46,178 nucleotides of DNA from Oscillospiraceae bacterium. GTDB lineage: Bacteria > Bacillota > Clostridia > Oscillospirales > Ruminococcaceae. The stretch is taken from the NCBI GenBank assembly GCA_017461245.1, contig JAFTYW010000043.1, positions 1-46,178 of the forward strand. The letters are read 5' to 3'. Every line of letters begins with the position of its first letter. The first letter of the stretch is position 1. Below are positions 23,035 through 30,625 of the stretch, piece after piece. The position numbers were made by a program, and so were the translations under genes. Below the pieces are notes generated by a model. It saw only the letters and a list, made by a program, of their open reading frames with translations, made no database searches and was not told where the DNA came from.

Positions 23035-23392
23035 GCGGACAGTTCGTCTGATGCTATTCTTACGAGTTTTATTGAATGAGTGTTCAAAAGTAGTTAAATC
23101 TAAAACCTTTCCTTTATATCTCTGTAAGAGGGGTCAAGGGGCTTGCCCCTTGCCGCCAGAGAGTGAGCACGGCGAAACGGCGATTTCCGTTTTATAAAAC
23201 TCGTTTCGCATAATTACTCTGCATCTAATAGAGATAACATAAAACAAAAATGAAACTAATTAAACAACACCAGCGAAACGCAATTACGATAAAACCTTGA
23301 TGTCGCAGTGCGAGAGAGAGGGGCGGGCTCCCTCTCTCTTTTTAAGTCTTCTTTGCTTCCTTTCTTTGACGAAAGAAAGGGAGCGCCCTCGC
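23035..23392. other. Gene-free spacer with further palindromes
   Basis: No convincing gene. It holds CAAGGGGC/GCCCCTTG (about 23136-23153), GAGAGAGGG/CCCTCTCTC followed by TTTTT (about 23311-23345), and CCTTTCTTT/AAAGAAAGG (about 23359-23380). The rest is A/T-rich without recognisable signals. Confidence 0.6.
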
Positions 23393-23490
23393 GGCGTGAG
23401 CGAAAATAAAGAATAACAAAAAACGCCGCCTGCGGCGGCTACACCTCACCACCGCTCGCGGCGGAGCCTCTCCTCAAGGAGAGGCCTTGG
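23393..23490. repeat. GC-rich palindrome cluster, direct copy B
   Basis: Same order of palindromes as 22934-23034 with few differences, followed directly by a half-unit of the other repeat family (GGTCCGTCGGGGCGCCGG, CCCTAC at about 23511-23516). Confidence 0.85.
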
Positions 23491-23539
23491 TGGTCCGTCG
23501 GGGCGCCGGTCCCTACAAATTAAGCCAAACCTTAGTAGT

Positions 23540-23571
23540 AAAAGGTCCCCTGTGCAAAAGGGAACCTTTTT
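23540..23571 (-). terminator. Terminator of the glpK-lipase operon
   Basis: On the minus strand AAGGTTCCCTT and AGGGGACCTT pair with mismatches around TTGCAC and are followed by TT. It sits directly past the hydrolase stop codon. Confidence 0.65.
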
Positions 23572-23573
23572 GC

Positions 23574-24494
23574 TTAATGTCTGCTTACAAATTCGAGGAT
23601 GTCCTCGGTGACTTCGTTTTTGCAGGAGTCGTTTAAGATTTCGTGTCGGCAGTCCTCATAAAGACGGATGAAAACATTGGCGTCCTGCTTATCTAATCGG
23701 TGGCGCACCTCTAAAACGCCCTTGCCGTAATTTCCAACAGGGTCATCCTGCCCCGAAACGAGCAGAATGGGCATGCGGCGGTTTATTGAGCTAAACCAAC
23801 TGCGTTTGTTGCACATTTTGTTAAGGGTGATAAGATCCTGCAGAGCGCTTGTTGTAAAATGAAAGGTGCAGAATTTGTCGGCGGCGTACTTTTTGCGGAT
23901 TTCGGGGTCTTTGGTAAGCCAGTTATGCGGGTCGTCATTGCCGAAAATCTTGTTGTAGCTGCCAAAGGCGAGCTTTTCCACAAAAGGCGAAATGTGCCTC
24001 TCGCCGTAAACGGCACGAATTACCTTTAAAACCGCAAGCCCAGCGCTCGATGCGGGGTTGGGGCCGCCCGTTCCCATAATGATGAGTTTGTCGGGAGCGG
24101 GATACAAAACCGACGCCATTCGCACGATAAACGAGCCCATACTGTGTCCCATCAAGATATAGGGGAGATTTTTGCCGTACTCAAGGCGCATTGCCGAGGC
24201 AAAGCAAACAACGTCCGAAATAAGCAGCTTCCAGCCGTTTTTAGAGGCGATAAAGCCAAGCTCGCTGTCGTCGTTTGCCGTTTTTCCGTGGCCGAGGTGG
24301 TCGTAGCCAAAGCATATATAGCCGTATTCTGCCATGGTGCGCATAAACTCGTCGTAGCGTTCTATGTGTTCGGTCATTCCGTGAACGACCTGAAAAAGCC
24401 CCTTTGGCTCGTCGTCGGGCAGGTAGACCTTGCCCGCGAGGGTGTGGATTTTGTCAGAGGAAAGAACCCTCTTTTCGATTACCGTAACAGCCAT
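23574..24494 (-). CDS. Alpha/beta hydrolase, monoacylglycerol lipase/lysophospholipase-like
   Basis: The 306-residue enzyme has the serine aminopeptidase S33 / monoglyceride lipase layout. Marks are HGMTEHIERYDEF near the oxyanion hole, GYDHLGHGKT, nucleophile elbow GHSMGS (Ser118), the acid in SGQDDPVG and the histidine in CRHEI. No signal peptide, so it is cytoplasmic. The gene starts 13 nt after glpK with its own AGGAGG site. Cleavage of monoacylglycerols or glycerophospho-esters would release glycerol for GlpK, which explains the pairing; the substrate is inferred. Confidence 0.88.
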   Translation of the reverse strand: MAVTVIEKRVLSSDKIHTLAGKVYLPDDEPKGLFQVVHGMTEHIERYDEFMRTMAEYGYICFGYDHLGHGKTANDDSELGFIASKNGWKLLISDVVCFASAMRLEYGKNLPYILMGHSMGSFIVRMASVLYPAPDKLIIMGTGGPNPASSAGLAVLKVIRAVYGERHISPFVEKLAFGSYNKIFGNDDPHNWLTKDPEIRKKYAADKFCTFHFTTSALQDLITLNKMCNKRSWFSSINRRMPILLVSGQDDPVGNYGKGVLEVRHRLDKQDANVFIRLYEDCRHEILNDSCKNEVTEDILEFVSRH

Positions 24495-24507
24495 AGTAAG
24501 CCTCCTT

Positions 24508-25989
24508 TTAGTGTGTTTTGCAGGCTCTGAGCGCGCCCTGCCAGCCGCTCAGTAGTTTTTGGCGCTCGTCTTCTGCTATTTCGGGCGAGAAAACGCTCTG
24601 ATTTTGCGCCTTTAGGCATATTTCGTCGCGGTCCTTAAAGAAGCCGACGCCGAGTCCAGAAAGGAGTGCCGCGCCTGCGGCGGTCGCTTCGCTAAGCTCG
24701 GGGCGGAAAACACAAGTGTTTGAAATATCTGCCTGAAACTGCATTAAAAAGTTGTTGTTGCTGGCACCGCCGTCAACCTTGAGGTTTTTAATTTCTCCAC
24801 CGATGTCGGCCTGCATAGCGGCGATAACATCGTGGCTCTGGAAGGCTATGGATTCGAGGGCGGCTCTTATTATGTGGTTTCTGCCGCTTCCGCGAGTGAG
24901 GCCCGTGATAGTGCCTCTCGCCTCGCTGTCCCAATGCGGTGCGCAAAGTCCTGCAAAGGCGGGAACTATGTAAACCCCGCCGTTATCTTTGACCTTGCGG
25001 GCGAAATATTCACTGTCCTTTGAGTCGGAAATAAGACGCAGTTCATCTCGCAGCCACTGAATAACTGCTCCTCCGACAAAAACGCTGCCTTCAAGAACGT
25101 ACTCGCATTTTCTGCCCTTTTCTGCAGCGGCAACGGTTGTTATAAGCCCGTGGCGGCTGAAAACACGCTCGCTACCCGTGTTAAGCAGAAGGAAACAGCC
25201 CGTTCCGTAGGTTATCTTGGCGTCGCCCTTGTTAAAGCAACGCTGACCGAACAGGGCGGCCTGCTGGTCGCCTGCCATGCCGCTTATGGCAATTTTGCTA
25301 CCCATTATGTTAGCGTATCCGTAAACCTCGCTGCTGCTCTTTATCTCGGGCAGCATAGAGCGGGGAATGTCTAAAAGGGAGAGTAATTTGTCGTCCCAGT
25401 CGTCGTTTTCGAGGTTGTAGAGCATTGTGCGCGAGGCGTTTGTGCGGTCGGTAACGTGCACCTTGCCGTCTGTAAGCTTCCAGACAAGCCAGGTGTCAAC
25501 TGTGCCAAATAGCAGCTCGCCGCGCTCTGCCTTTTCACGCGCACACTCTACGTTATCTAATATCCACTTGATTTTGGTGGCACTGAAATATGCATCGGGA
25601 CGAAGTCCCGTTGCCTTTTCTATATAGTCGGCGTGTCCGTCATCTATGAGTTTTTGGCAGAGCGGCGCAGTTCTGCGGCACTGCCAGACTATCGCATTGT
25701 AAACGGGCTTACCTGTTGCCTTTTCCCAAACGATAGTGGTCTCACGCTGGTTGGTGATGCCGATGCCCGCGATCTCGTCGGGCGAAACGCCGCTTTTAGC
25801 GATGCATTCGGTCAGCGTGGCGTACTGATTGGCGTAAATTTCCATAGGGTCGTGTTCGACCCAGCTCGGCTGAGGGTAGATCTGGGTAAACTCGTGCTGA
25901 GATAGGCTTACGATATTAAGATCTCGGTCAAAAAGGATGCTGCGGGCGCTGGTCGTGCCCTCGTCAAGCGCAATAACGTATTTTTTCAT
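24508..25989 (-). CDS. glpK: Glycerol kinase
   Basis: The 493-residue FGGY-family kinase phosphorylates glycerol to glycerol-3-phosphate. It carries [18 protein letters not shown] at the N-terminus (DQGTTS in most), [29 protein letters not shown] and a [19 protein letters not shown]-binding segment. Length is typical. It begins an operon with a lipase-like hydrolase. Its promoter lies about 155 nt upstream on the far side of a palindromic element, and a dyad is centred exactly on the -35 box. No glycerol facilitator or glycerol-3-phosphate dehydrogenase is nearby. Confidence 0.95.
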   Translation of the reverse strand: MKKYVIALDEGTTSARSILFDRDLNIVSLSQHEFTQIYPQPSWVEHDPMEIYANQYATLTECIAKSGVSPDEIAGIGITNQRETTIVWEKATGKPVYNAIVWQCRRTAPLCQKLIDDGHADYIEKATGLRPDAYFSATKIKWILDNVECAREKAERGELLFGTVDTWLVWKLTDGKVHVTDRTNASRTMLYNLENDDWDDKLLSLLDIPRSMLPEIKSSSEVYGYANIMGSKIAISGMAGDQQAALFGQRCFNKGDAKITYGTGCFLLLNTGSERVFSRHGLITTVAAAEKGRKCEYVLEGSVFVGGAVIQWLRDELRLISDSKDSEYFARKVKDNGGVYIVPAFAGLCAPHWDSEARGTITGLTRGSGRNHIIRAALESIAFQSHDVIAAMQADIGGEIKNLKVDGGASNNNFLMQFQADISNTCVFRPELSEATAAGAALLSGLGVGFFKDRDEICLKAQNQSVFSPEIAEDERQKLLSGWQGALRACKTH

Positions 25990-26009
25990 AAAGCACCGCC
26001 TTTTTTGGC

Positions 26010-26128
26010 TCCCTCTGACGAGGGAGCTGGATTTTGCGTAGCAAAAGACTGAGGGAGAGATAAATAAAACATTTCTCTCCCTCCGTCAAAACCTACGGTT
26101 TTGCCACCTCCCTCGTCAGAGGGAGGCG
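26010..26128. repeat. 118-bp nested palindromic element in the glpK leader
   Basis: Outer arms GGCTCCCTCTGACGAGGGAG and CTCCCTCGTCAGAGGGAGGC are inverted copies, each itself palindromic. Inside are two small hairpins (TTTTGC gta GCAAAA and AAAACC gta GGTTTT) and inverted GAGGGAGAGA/TCTCTCCCTC around an A/T-rich centre. The hairpin arms differ but keep pairing. This is typical of a small non-autonomous mobile element. It lies between the glpK promoter and start codon. Confidence 0.85.
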
Positions 26129-26151
26129 ATGAGAGTTTCGTTTCTATTTAA

Positions 26152-26180
26152 AGTATATCACAATATGCGCCGACAGACAA
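26152..26180 (-). promoter_or_regulatory. Promoter of the glpK operon
   Basis: Minus-strand TTGTCT (26175-26180) and TATACT (26152-26157), 17-nt spacer. Confidence 0.7.
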
Positions 26181-26189
26181 ACGGCGTAT
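26165..26189. promoter_or_regulatory. Dyad centred on the glpK -35 box, candidate operator
   Basis: ATGCGCCG and CGGCGTAT (26165-26172, 26182-26189) are inverted repeats around nine bases that include the whole -35 box. The centre falls on 26177. A repressor bound here would cover the -35 element. The regulator is unknown. Confidence 0.55.
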
Positions 26190-26226
26190 GTTACAAAAGT
26201 TAAGGTTGTTATTTGGTATATATGAC

Positions 26227-26258
26227 AAAAGCCTGCCGAGCGGCAGGCTTTTTCTTTT
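26227..26258 (+). terminator. Intrinsic terminator without an assigned gene
   Basis: AAAAGCCTGCC, loop GAGC, GGCAGGCTTTTTCTTTTT. It points in the plus direction, but no plus-strand gene lies upstream; it may insulate the downstream leader RNA or end a short RNA antisense to the glpK promoter region. Confidence 0.7.
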
Positions 26259-26282
26259 TGGTAGCATAATATTAAAACTTTC

Positions 26283-26311
26283 TTGATTTTATGTAAAAAT
26301 AATGGTAAACT
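26283..26311 (+). promoter_or_regulatory. Promoter of the immunity/SHOCT-type gene
   Basis: TTGATT (26283-26288) and TAAACT (26306-26311), 17-nt spacer, with an extended -10 (TGG immediately upstream). Transcription would start near 26318, the first base of the leader's P1 stem. Confidence 0.72.
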
Positions 26312-26317
26312 AATATT

Positions 26318-26483
26318 GCGACACAAACTGAATAAACCTTGTAATAGGTGTGTATTTTTATTTATGGTAAAAATGCATGCTCATTTTTCGCATACCTTTT
26401 ACAAGGAGAGAAACGTTTGTGTCGCAGCAATCGGAGTTATGCATTTTTCGGTGCGTAGCTTCGGCTGCGCACTTTTTATTTTT
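26318..26483 (+). ncRNA. Orphan attenuator-like leader RNA (candidate riboswitch)
   Basis: Nested stems: P1 GCGACACAAAC/GTTTGTGTCGC (26318-26328 with 26415-26425, 11 bp perfect), P2 CCTTGTAA/TTACAAGG (26337-26344 with 26399-26406), P3 AGGTGTG/CGCATACCT region (26346-26353 with 26390-26397, G-U pairs allowed) and an inner hairpin ATTTTTA/TAAAAAT (26354-26374). A terminator follows: GTGCGTAGC, TTCG loop, GCTGCGCAC, then TTTTTATTTTT (26451-26483), ending one base before the AGGAGG site. The P1 3' strand extended by AGC can pair with the terminator's 3' half with one bulge, a possible switch. I cannot match it to a known class. Confidence 0.68.
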
Positions 26484-26498
26484 AGGAGGAAAAAGAAA

Positions 26499-26831
26499 AT
26501 GATTTGGGAAATGATTGTTGTAATAATATTGGTTGCTGTAATTGGTATTCCAATATATATGTTGCCTTCTTTTATTGCGTATAAAAGGAACCACAAAAAT
26601 ACGATTGCTGTAATTTTAATAAATTTTTTTCTTGGTGCCACAGTAATAGGCTGGGTGGGTGCTTTAATCTGGGCAGTTCTTGATAAGCAATCCGACGACG
26701 ATGAAGAGACTTCCGAAAATATGGTTTTGAACGGCGCTGATGCGATAATAAAGTATAAAAATTTATTAGATCAAGGTGTTATAACAAAAGAAGAGTTTGA
26801 GGTAAAGAAAAAGCAACTGTTAGATCTATAA
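26499..26831 (+). CDS. Small membrane protein, superinfection-immunity family with SHOCT-like tail
   Basis: The 110-residue protein has two membrane spans. MLPSFIAYKRNHKN followed by a hydrophobic AVILINFFLGATVIGWVGALIWAV segment matches the Imm_superinfect family, named after the phage T4 Imm protein, which blocks DNA entry of a second phage. An acidic linker follows, then a short helical SHOCT-type domain (IIKYKNLLDQGVITKEEFEVKKKQLL). Many chromosomal members are not phage-linked and their role is unknown. The ATG at 26499 has an AGGAGG site; upstream in-frame codons lie in the leader RNA. Expression should depend on read-through of the leader terminator. Confidence 0.85.
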   Translation: MIWEMIVVIILVAVIGIPIYMLPSFIAYKRNHKNTIAVILINFFLGATVIGWVGALIWAVLDKQSDDDEETSENMVLNGADAIIKYKNLLDQGVITKEEFEVKKKQLLDL

Positions 26832-26836
26832 TACAT

Positions 26837-26870
26837 AAAAAGGCTGTGGCAAATTTGCCACAGCCTTTTT
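26837..26870. terminator. Bidirectional terminator
   Basis: AAAAAGGCTGTGGCAAA and TTTGCCACAGCCTTTTT form a perfect 17-bp palindrome between two convergent genes. Confidence 0.93.
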
Positions 26871-26875
26871 ACTTT

Positions 26876-27613
26876 TTAGAACAAGGGGAGCACAAGCTTT
26901 GTGAAAAGTTCATATACAATGGGGACCAAAAGGGCGGGGAGCATATTTCCCGTCTTTATTTTTTTGCCGAACACCTGGTTTACACCAATGCCGAAGATAA
27001 GTGCCGAGCCGATGTAGGAAAGGTTTAAAACAAGCTGGTCGCTTAAGACAGGGGAGATAAACTCGGCAAGCAGGGTTATTGCGCCTTGATAGAGAAAAAC
27101 AGGGATCGCCGAAAAGAGAACACCGATGCCCATGGTCGAGGCAACAATTATCGCCATAATTCCGTCGAGCACCGACTTGGCGGCGAGCATACTGAAGTTG
27201 CCCGTAAGCCCGTCCTCAAGCGAGCCGACTATTGCCATTGCGCCGACGCAGAAGATAAGTGTGGTGGTAACAAAGCCCTCAACAAAGCTTCCGCTGTCCT
27301 TTGCCTTGACCGCCTTTTTAAGCTTTTCGCCAACGCTTTCAAGTCTGTCCTCTATCTTCAAAAGCTCGCCGACGAACGTTCCTAAAATAAGCGATATTAT
27401 CATCAGCATTGTGCCGCTTGTTTCTAATCCACCATCGGTTACCTTTAAAAGACCTGTGAGTGCGCCGCTTATTCCTACGAACATAACGGCAACGCCGATG
27501 GCCTTCATAACCGAGTCGATAAGCTTCTCGTCAAGGCCTTTTTTGAGAAAAAGACCGATGAAGCCGCCAAGCAAAATTGCGGCTACGTTTATAAGTGTTC
27601 CAAGTCCGTGCAT
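26876..27613 (-). CDS. DUF554-family membrane protein
   Basis: The 245-residue protein has about seven membrane spans and the DUF554 signature: an N-terminal GTLINVAAILLGGFIGLFLKKG, then GVAVMFVGISGALTG and LILGTFVGELLKIEDRLE. Function of this common Firmicutes family is unknown; a transport role has been suggested. It begins 13 nt after the RluA-family gene, so both are probably cotranscribed. Confidence 0.9.
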   Translation of the reverse strand: MHGLGTLINVAAILLGGFIGLFLKKGLDEKLIDSVMKAIGVAVMFVGISGALTGLLKVTDGGLETSGTMLMIISLILGTFVGELLKIEDRLESVGEKLKKAVKAKDSGSFVEGFVTTTLIFCVGAMAIVGSLEDGLTGNFSMLAAKSVLDGIMAIIVASTMGIGVLFSAIPVFLYQGAITLLAEFISPVLSDQLVLNLSYIGSALIFGIGVNQVFGKKIKTGNMLPALLVPIVYELFTKLVLPLF

Positions 27614-27626
27614 TTTAATTGTCCTT

Positions 27627-28577
27627 TCAAATTTTGTCCTTAAACCATATATCCGACACAGTAAAGCTCTTGCCGTTGAGATATTTTAGTGTGCCCGCTT
27701 CTTCAAAATTAAATTTCACGTAGTAAGAGCAGAGCGCTTGATAGGGAAAGCCGAGTTTTAGGTCGAGCGCGTGGCTCTTGCCGTACTTTCCGTCACCGAC
27801 TATGGAGCAGCCGATGTGTGAAAGGCTGGCTCTTATCTGGTGGGTGCGGCCCGTTTTAAGTGTCAGCTCGAGTAGCGAAAACTCGGGCGTTTTCTTTAAG
27901 ACCTTATAGAGCGTGATTGCAGTTTTGTGGTCGGGAAAGGGCTTTTCGCTTACCTCTACTATATTCTTGTCGGCAAGCTTTTTAAGATAGAATTTAAGCT
28001 CGCCGTTCTCTTTTTTGGGGGCGCCGTGGCAAAGTGCGAGGTACTTTTTCTCGACCCTGTGAAGCCGTATCATCTCGTTCATTTCCCGAAGCGCCGCCGC
28101 ATTTTTCGCCGCGATCACTATGCCGCAGGTGTTGCGGTCGATGCGGTTGCAAAGCGCCGGCTCAAAGGAGTTTTCGTTTTCGGGGATGTACTCCTTTTTG
28201 TTATATAAATAATGAATGATTCTGTTTATCAGCGTGTCGGTGCTACTGCCCTCAAAATCGTGAACTGCGAGGGCAGGCGCTTTGTTTACAAGCAGAATGT
28301 TTTCGTCTTCGTAAACTATGTCGATATTTGCGGGGGCGGTAAGAAAATCAAACTTGGTGGGTTCTGTCTCAAAAAATTCGTCATTTATGTAAAGCGAGAG
28401 TGTGTCTCCGCTAGTAAGCATAAACTTTCCGTCGGTAATCTTTTTGCCGTTTACCCTCACCCTGCCCTTTCTGAGTGACTTATAGAGCATACTCTGGGGC
28501 ATTTTGCACAGCGTTTTCGAAAGAAATTTGTCAATGCGCTGACCGCCGTCGTTACTTCCAAGCGTTATCTCTTTCAC
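27627..28577 (-). CDS. RluA-family pseudouridine synthase
   Basis: The 316-residue enzyme has an N-terminal S4 RNA-binding domain (residues about 12-70) and a catalytic domain with CNRIDRNTCGIVI, where Asp147 is the predicted catalytic residue. It also has EKKYLALCHG and TGRTHQIRASLSHIG. It isomerises specific uridines in rRNA or tRNA; which one cannot be told. The start is a GTG at 28577 preceded by GGGAGGTG. It is divergent from the phage-like cassette. Confidence 0.92.
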   Translation of the reverse strand: MKEITLGSNDGGQRIDKFLSKTLCKMPQSMLYKSLRKGRVRVNGKKITDGKFMLTSGDTLSLYINDEFFETEPTKFDFLTAPANIDIVYEDENILLVNKAPALAVHDFEGSSTDTLINRIIHYLYNKKEYIPENENSFEPALCNRIDRNTCGIVIAAKNAAALREMNEMIRLHRVEKKYLALCHGAPKKENGELKFYLKKLADKNIVEVSEKPFPDHKTAITLYKVLKKTPEFSLLELTLKTGRTHQIRASLSHIGCSIVGDGKYGKSHALDLKLGFPYQALCSYYVKFNFEEAGTLKYLNGKSFTVSDIWFKDKI

Positions 28578-28604
28578 CGCGCACCTCCCACTTTTGATAC
28601 AACA

Positions 28605-28633
28605 ATTTTAGCACAATAAAGCCGTGCTGGCAA
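28605..28633 (-). promoter_or_regulatory. Promoter of the RluA-family gene
   Basis: Minus-strand TTGCCA (28628-28633) and TAAAAT (28605-28610), 17-nt spacer. On the plus strand, facing the phage cassette, only a weak TATAGAAT box near 28666 without a good -35 is visible. Confidence 0.75.
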
Positions 28634-28722
28634 TATTTCGGCGGCAATTTTTCAAGAATTTCCACTATAGAATTTTTTTGTGTATTAAGATGGAATCAGA
28701 CAAAACGCAGGGAGGCGACAAA

Positions 28723-28917
28723 ATGAGTAGTTACAAGGAGCTTTGCGAGCAGTACAAGACCCAGATAAGACTGCTTGAAAAAAGAGTTGACGAGCTGACG
28801 CGCGAGCTTTACTGCCTTGACGGCGGGCATCGCGACGAACTTTACATAAGGATAGCACTCTTAAATCAGCAGGTAGACGATATGTGGGACAGCATTCACA
28901 TGATGAAAAAATATTGA
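28723..28917 (+). CDS. Small coiled-coil protein, first gene of the phage-like cassette
   Basis: The 64-residue protein is predicted to be almost wholly helical, with heptad-like spacing (LCEQYKTQIRLLEKRVDELTREL). The ATG at 28723 has an AGGGAGG site 7 nt upstream; the in-frame extension to 28624 covers the promoter region. It opens the cassette just before a second small gene and the terminase. No family is recognised; a DNA-binding or packaging accessory is possible. Confidence 0.65.
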   Translation: MSSYKELCEQYKTQIRLLEKRVDELTRELYCLDGGHRDELYIRIALLNQQVDDMWDSIHMMKKY

Positions 28918-28931
28918 AAGGCGGTGAGAAT

Positions 28932-29165
28932 ATGGCTGATAACAAAAACCTCATTGACAAAAATATGGCTCGAGCGCAAAAGCTGATCCGTCTTTATATG
29001 AAGGAGCTCTCACGTCCCGAAAAGCTCGAGCAGGCGCCTATAAATCAGATAGCCTCGGCGCTGGGAACGCTTGTTGAAAAGTTTGGAAAGGAGCAGGGTA
29101 AGAGTGAGGGGCAGGCAATTATCGTGACCCACAGCATACCGAGAGCAGAGGCGGGAAAAGAATGA
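28932..29165 (+). CDS. Small protein directly upstream of terminase, possible small-terminase-like subunit
   Basis: The 77-residue protein starts at the ATG at 28932 behind an AAGGCGGTGAG site. It is helical in its first 60 residues and overlaps the terminase large-subunit gene by four bases (ATGA). Its position is where phages usually encode the small terminase subunit, but at 77 residues it is shorter than typical and has no clear helix-turn-helix, so the assignment is positional only. Confidence 0.6.
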   Translation: MADNKNLIDKNMARAQKLIRLYMKELSRPEKLEQAPINQIASALGTLVEKFGKEQGKSEGQAIIVTHSIPRAEAGKE

Positions 29166-30610
29166 CCTACACCCTCGACTACACCCCGACAGAAAAGCAG
29201 GCGCTTTTTCACGCATCAAAGGCCGACGAGGTTCTTTACGGCGGGGCGGCAGGCGGCGGCAAGAGCAGGGCGATAGTTATGGAGGCGGCCATTGACGCCT
29301 TGGAGCACGACGGCATCGACAGCTACCTTTTCCGCCGAAGCTATCCCGAGCTTGAAAGCACACTTATTGCAGAGGCGCTAAGGTGCATTCCGCAGGAGCT
29401 TTATAAGTATTCAAGGGTGAGCCACGACCTGCGCTTTCACAACGGCTCGACCTTGCATTTTCGGTTTTGCAGAAATATGCAGGACGCGCTCAAATACCAA
29501 GGCACCGAAATGCACCGCCTTTACATCGACGAGCTTACTCATTTTACCCAGGAAATTTACGATTATCTCAAAACGAGATTAAGAGCGCCAAAAAAGCTTA
29601 ATATTAAGCCGAAAATAAGGCTTACTACAAACCCCGGCGGCGTGGGGCACGGCTGGGTAAAGCAGACCTTTATTGACGCTATGCCGCCCTTTGAGGTTAA
29701 CGAGTTTCCAATTTACTCGCAGGTTTTAAGTGAGAGCAGGGTGGTAACGCGGCAGTACATTCCCGCCTACGCTACCGACAACCCGCATCTAAATCCCGAG
29801 TACATAATCGAGCTTGAGCAAAAGCCGCCCGCCTTGCGAAAAGCGCTTCTGCTTGGCGACTGGAACGTTTTTGAGGGGCAGGTTTTTGCCGAGTTTGTAA
29901 ACGACCCCAAGCACTATCGCGACAGGCTTTTCACCCACGTTATCGAGCCGTTTGTTATACCAGACGACTGGCAGAGGTACAGAAGTCTTGACTGGGGTTA
30001 TTCGCGGCCCTTTTCGGTCGGCTACTGGGCGCAGGATAGGGAGGGACGGCTTTACAGGTACGCCGAAATTTACGGGAGTCCAAAGGACAGCGCCACGGGA
30101 CTTACCCGTCGCGCCAACACAGGAATGAAAATGCCACCGCACGAGGTGGCATCGCTTATTAGGAAGTACGAGGACAGGTACGAAAAGGGCAGGCATATCA
30201 TAGGCATCGCCGATCCCTCTATCTTTGACGAGAGCCGAGGCAGCGACGGCTGCATTGCGGCAATTTTGGAACGGCAGGGCATCTATTTTGAGGGCGGCGA
30301 CAACGAGAGAATTGCGGGTAAAATGCAGGTACACCACCGACTTGCCTTTGACGAGCGTGGAATACCTATGCTCTATGTTTTCAAAACCTGCCGCGACTTT
30401 ATAAGGACTCTGCCCGCTCTCACCTACGACATAAATCGGGTCGAGGACATAAACACCGACGCTGAGGACCATATCTATGACGAGACCCGATATATGTGTA
30501 TGTATAAACCAATCTACCCCGAAAGGAAAAAAGAAGAAGTGCAAAAGGGTGGCTTTGACCCGCTGGAGCTTTTTGAGCGCCCATCTGTCACAAACCCCTA
30601 CGCATTTTAA
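29162..30610 (+). CDS. terL: Phage terminase large subunit
   Basis: The 482-residue DNA-packaging motor has an N-terminal ATPase with Walker A GGAAGGGKS (residues 27-35) and Walker B LYIDE (Asp123, Glu124). A C-terminal RNase H-like nuclease follows, with the first catalytic aspartate in DWGYSRPF (Asp277) and a later one in GIADPSIFDESRG. Both domains look intact. It would cut and pump DNA through the portal encoded next. It overlaps the previous gene, giving a tightly packed order. Confidence 0.95.
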   Translation: MTYTLDYTPTEKQALFHASKADEVLYGGAAGGGKSRAIVMEAAIDALEHDGIDSYLFRRSYPELESTLIAEALRCIPQELYKYSRVSHDLRFHNGSTLHFRFCRNMQDALKYQGTEMHRLYIDELTHFTQEIYDYLKTRLRAPKKLNIKPKIRLTTNPGGVGHGWVKQTFIDAMPPFEVNEFPIYSQVLSESRVVTRQYIPAYATDNPHLNPEYIIELEQKPPALRKALLLGDWNVFEGQVFAEFVNDPKHYRDRLFTHVIEPFVIPDDWQRYRSLDWGYSRPFSVGYWAQDREGRLYRYAEIYGSPKDSATGLTRRANTGMKMPPHEVASLIRKYEDRYEKGRHIIGIADPSIFDESRGSDGCIAAILERQGIYFEGGDNERIAGKMQVHHRLAFDERGIPMLYVFKTCRDFIRTLPALTYDINRVEDINTDAEDHIYDETRYMCMYKPIYPERKKEEVQKGGFDPLELFERPSVTNPYAF

Positions 30611-30625
30611 AAAAGGAGAAGGAAA

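Noticed and set aside
22937..23197. An 86-codon open frame after queT
   Set aside because: It runs through GC-rich palindromic repeats, has no ribosome binding site and no coding character.
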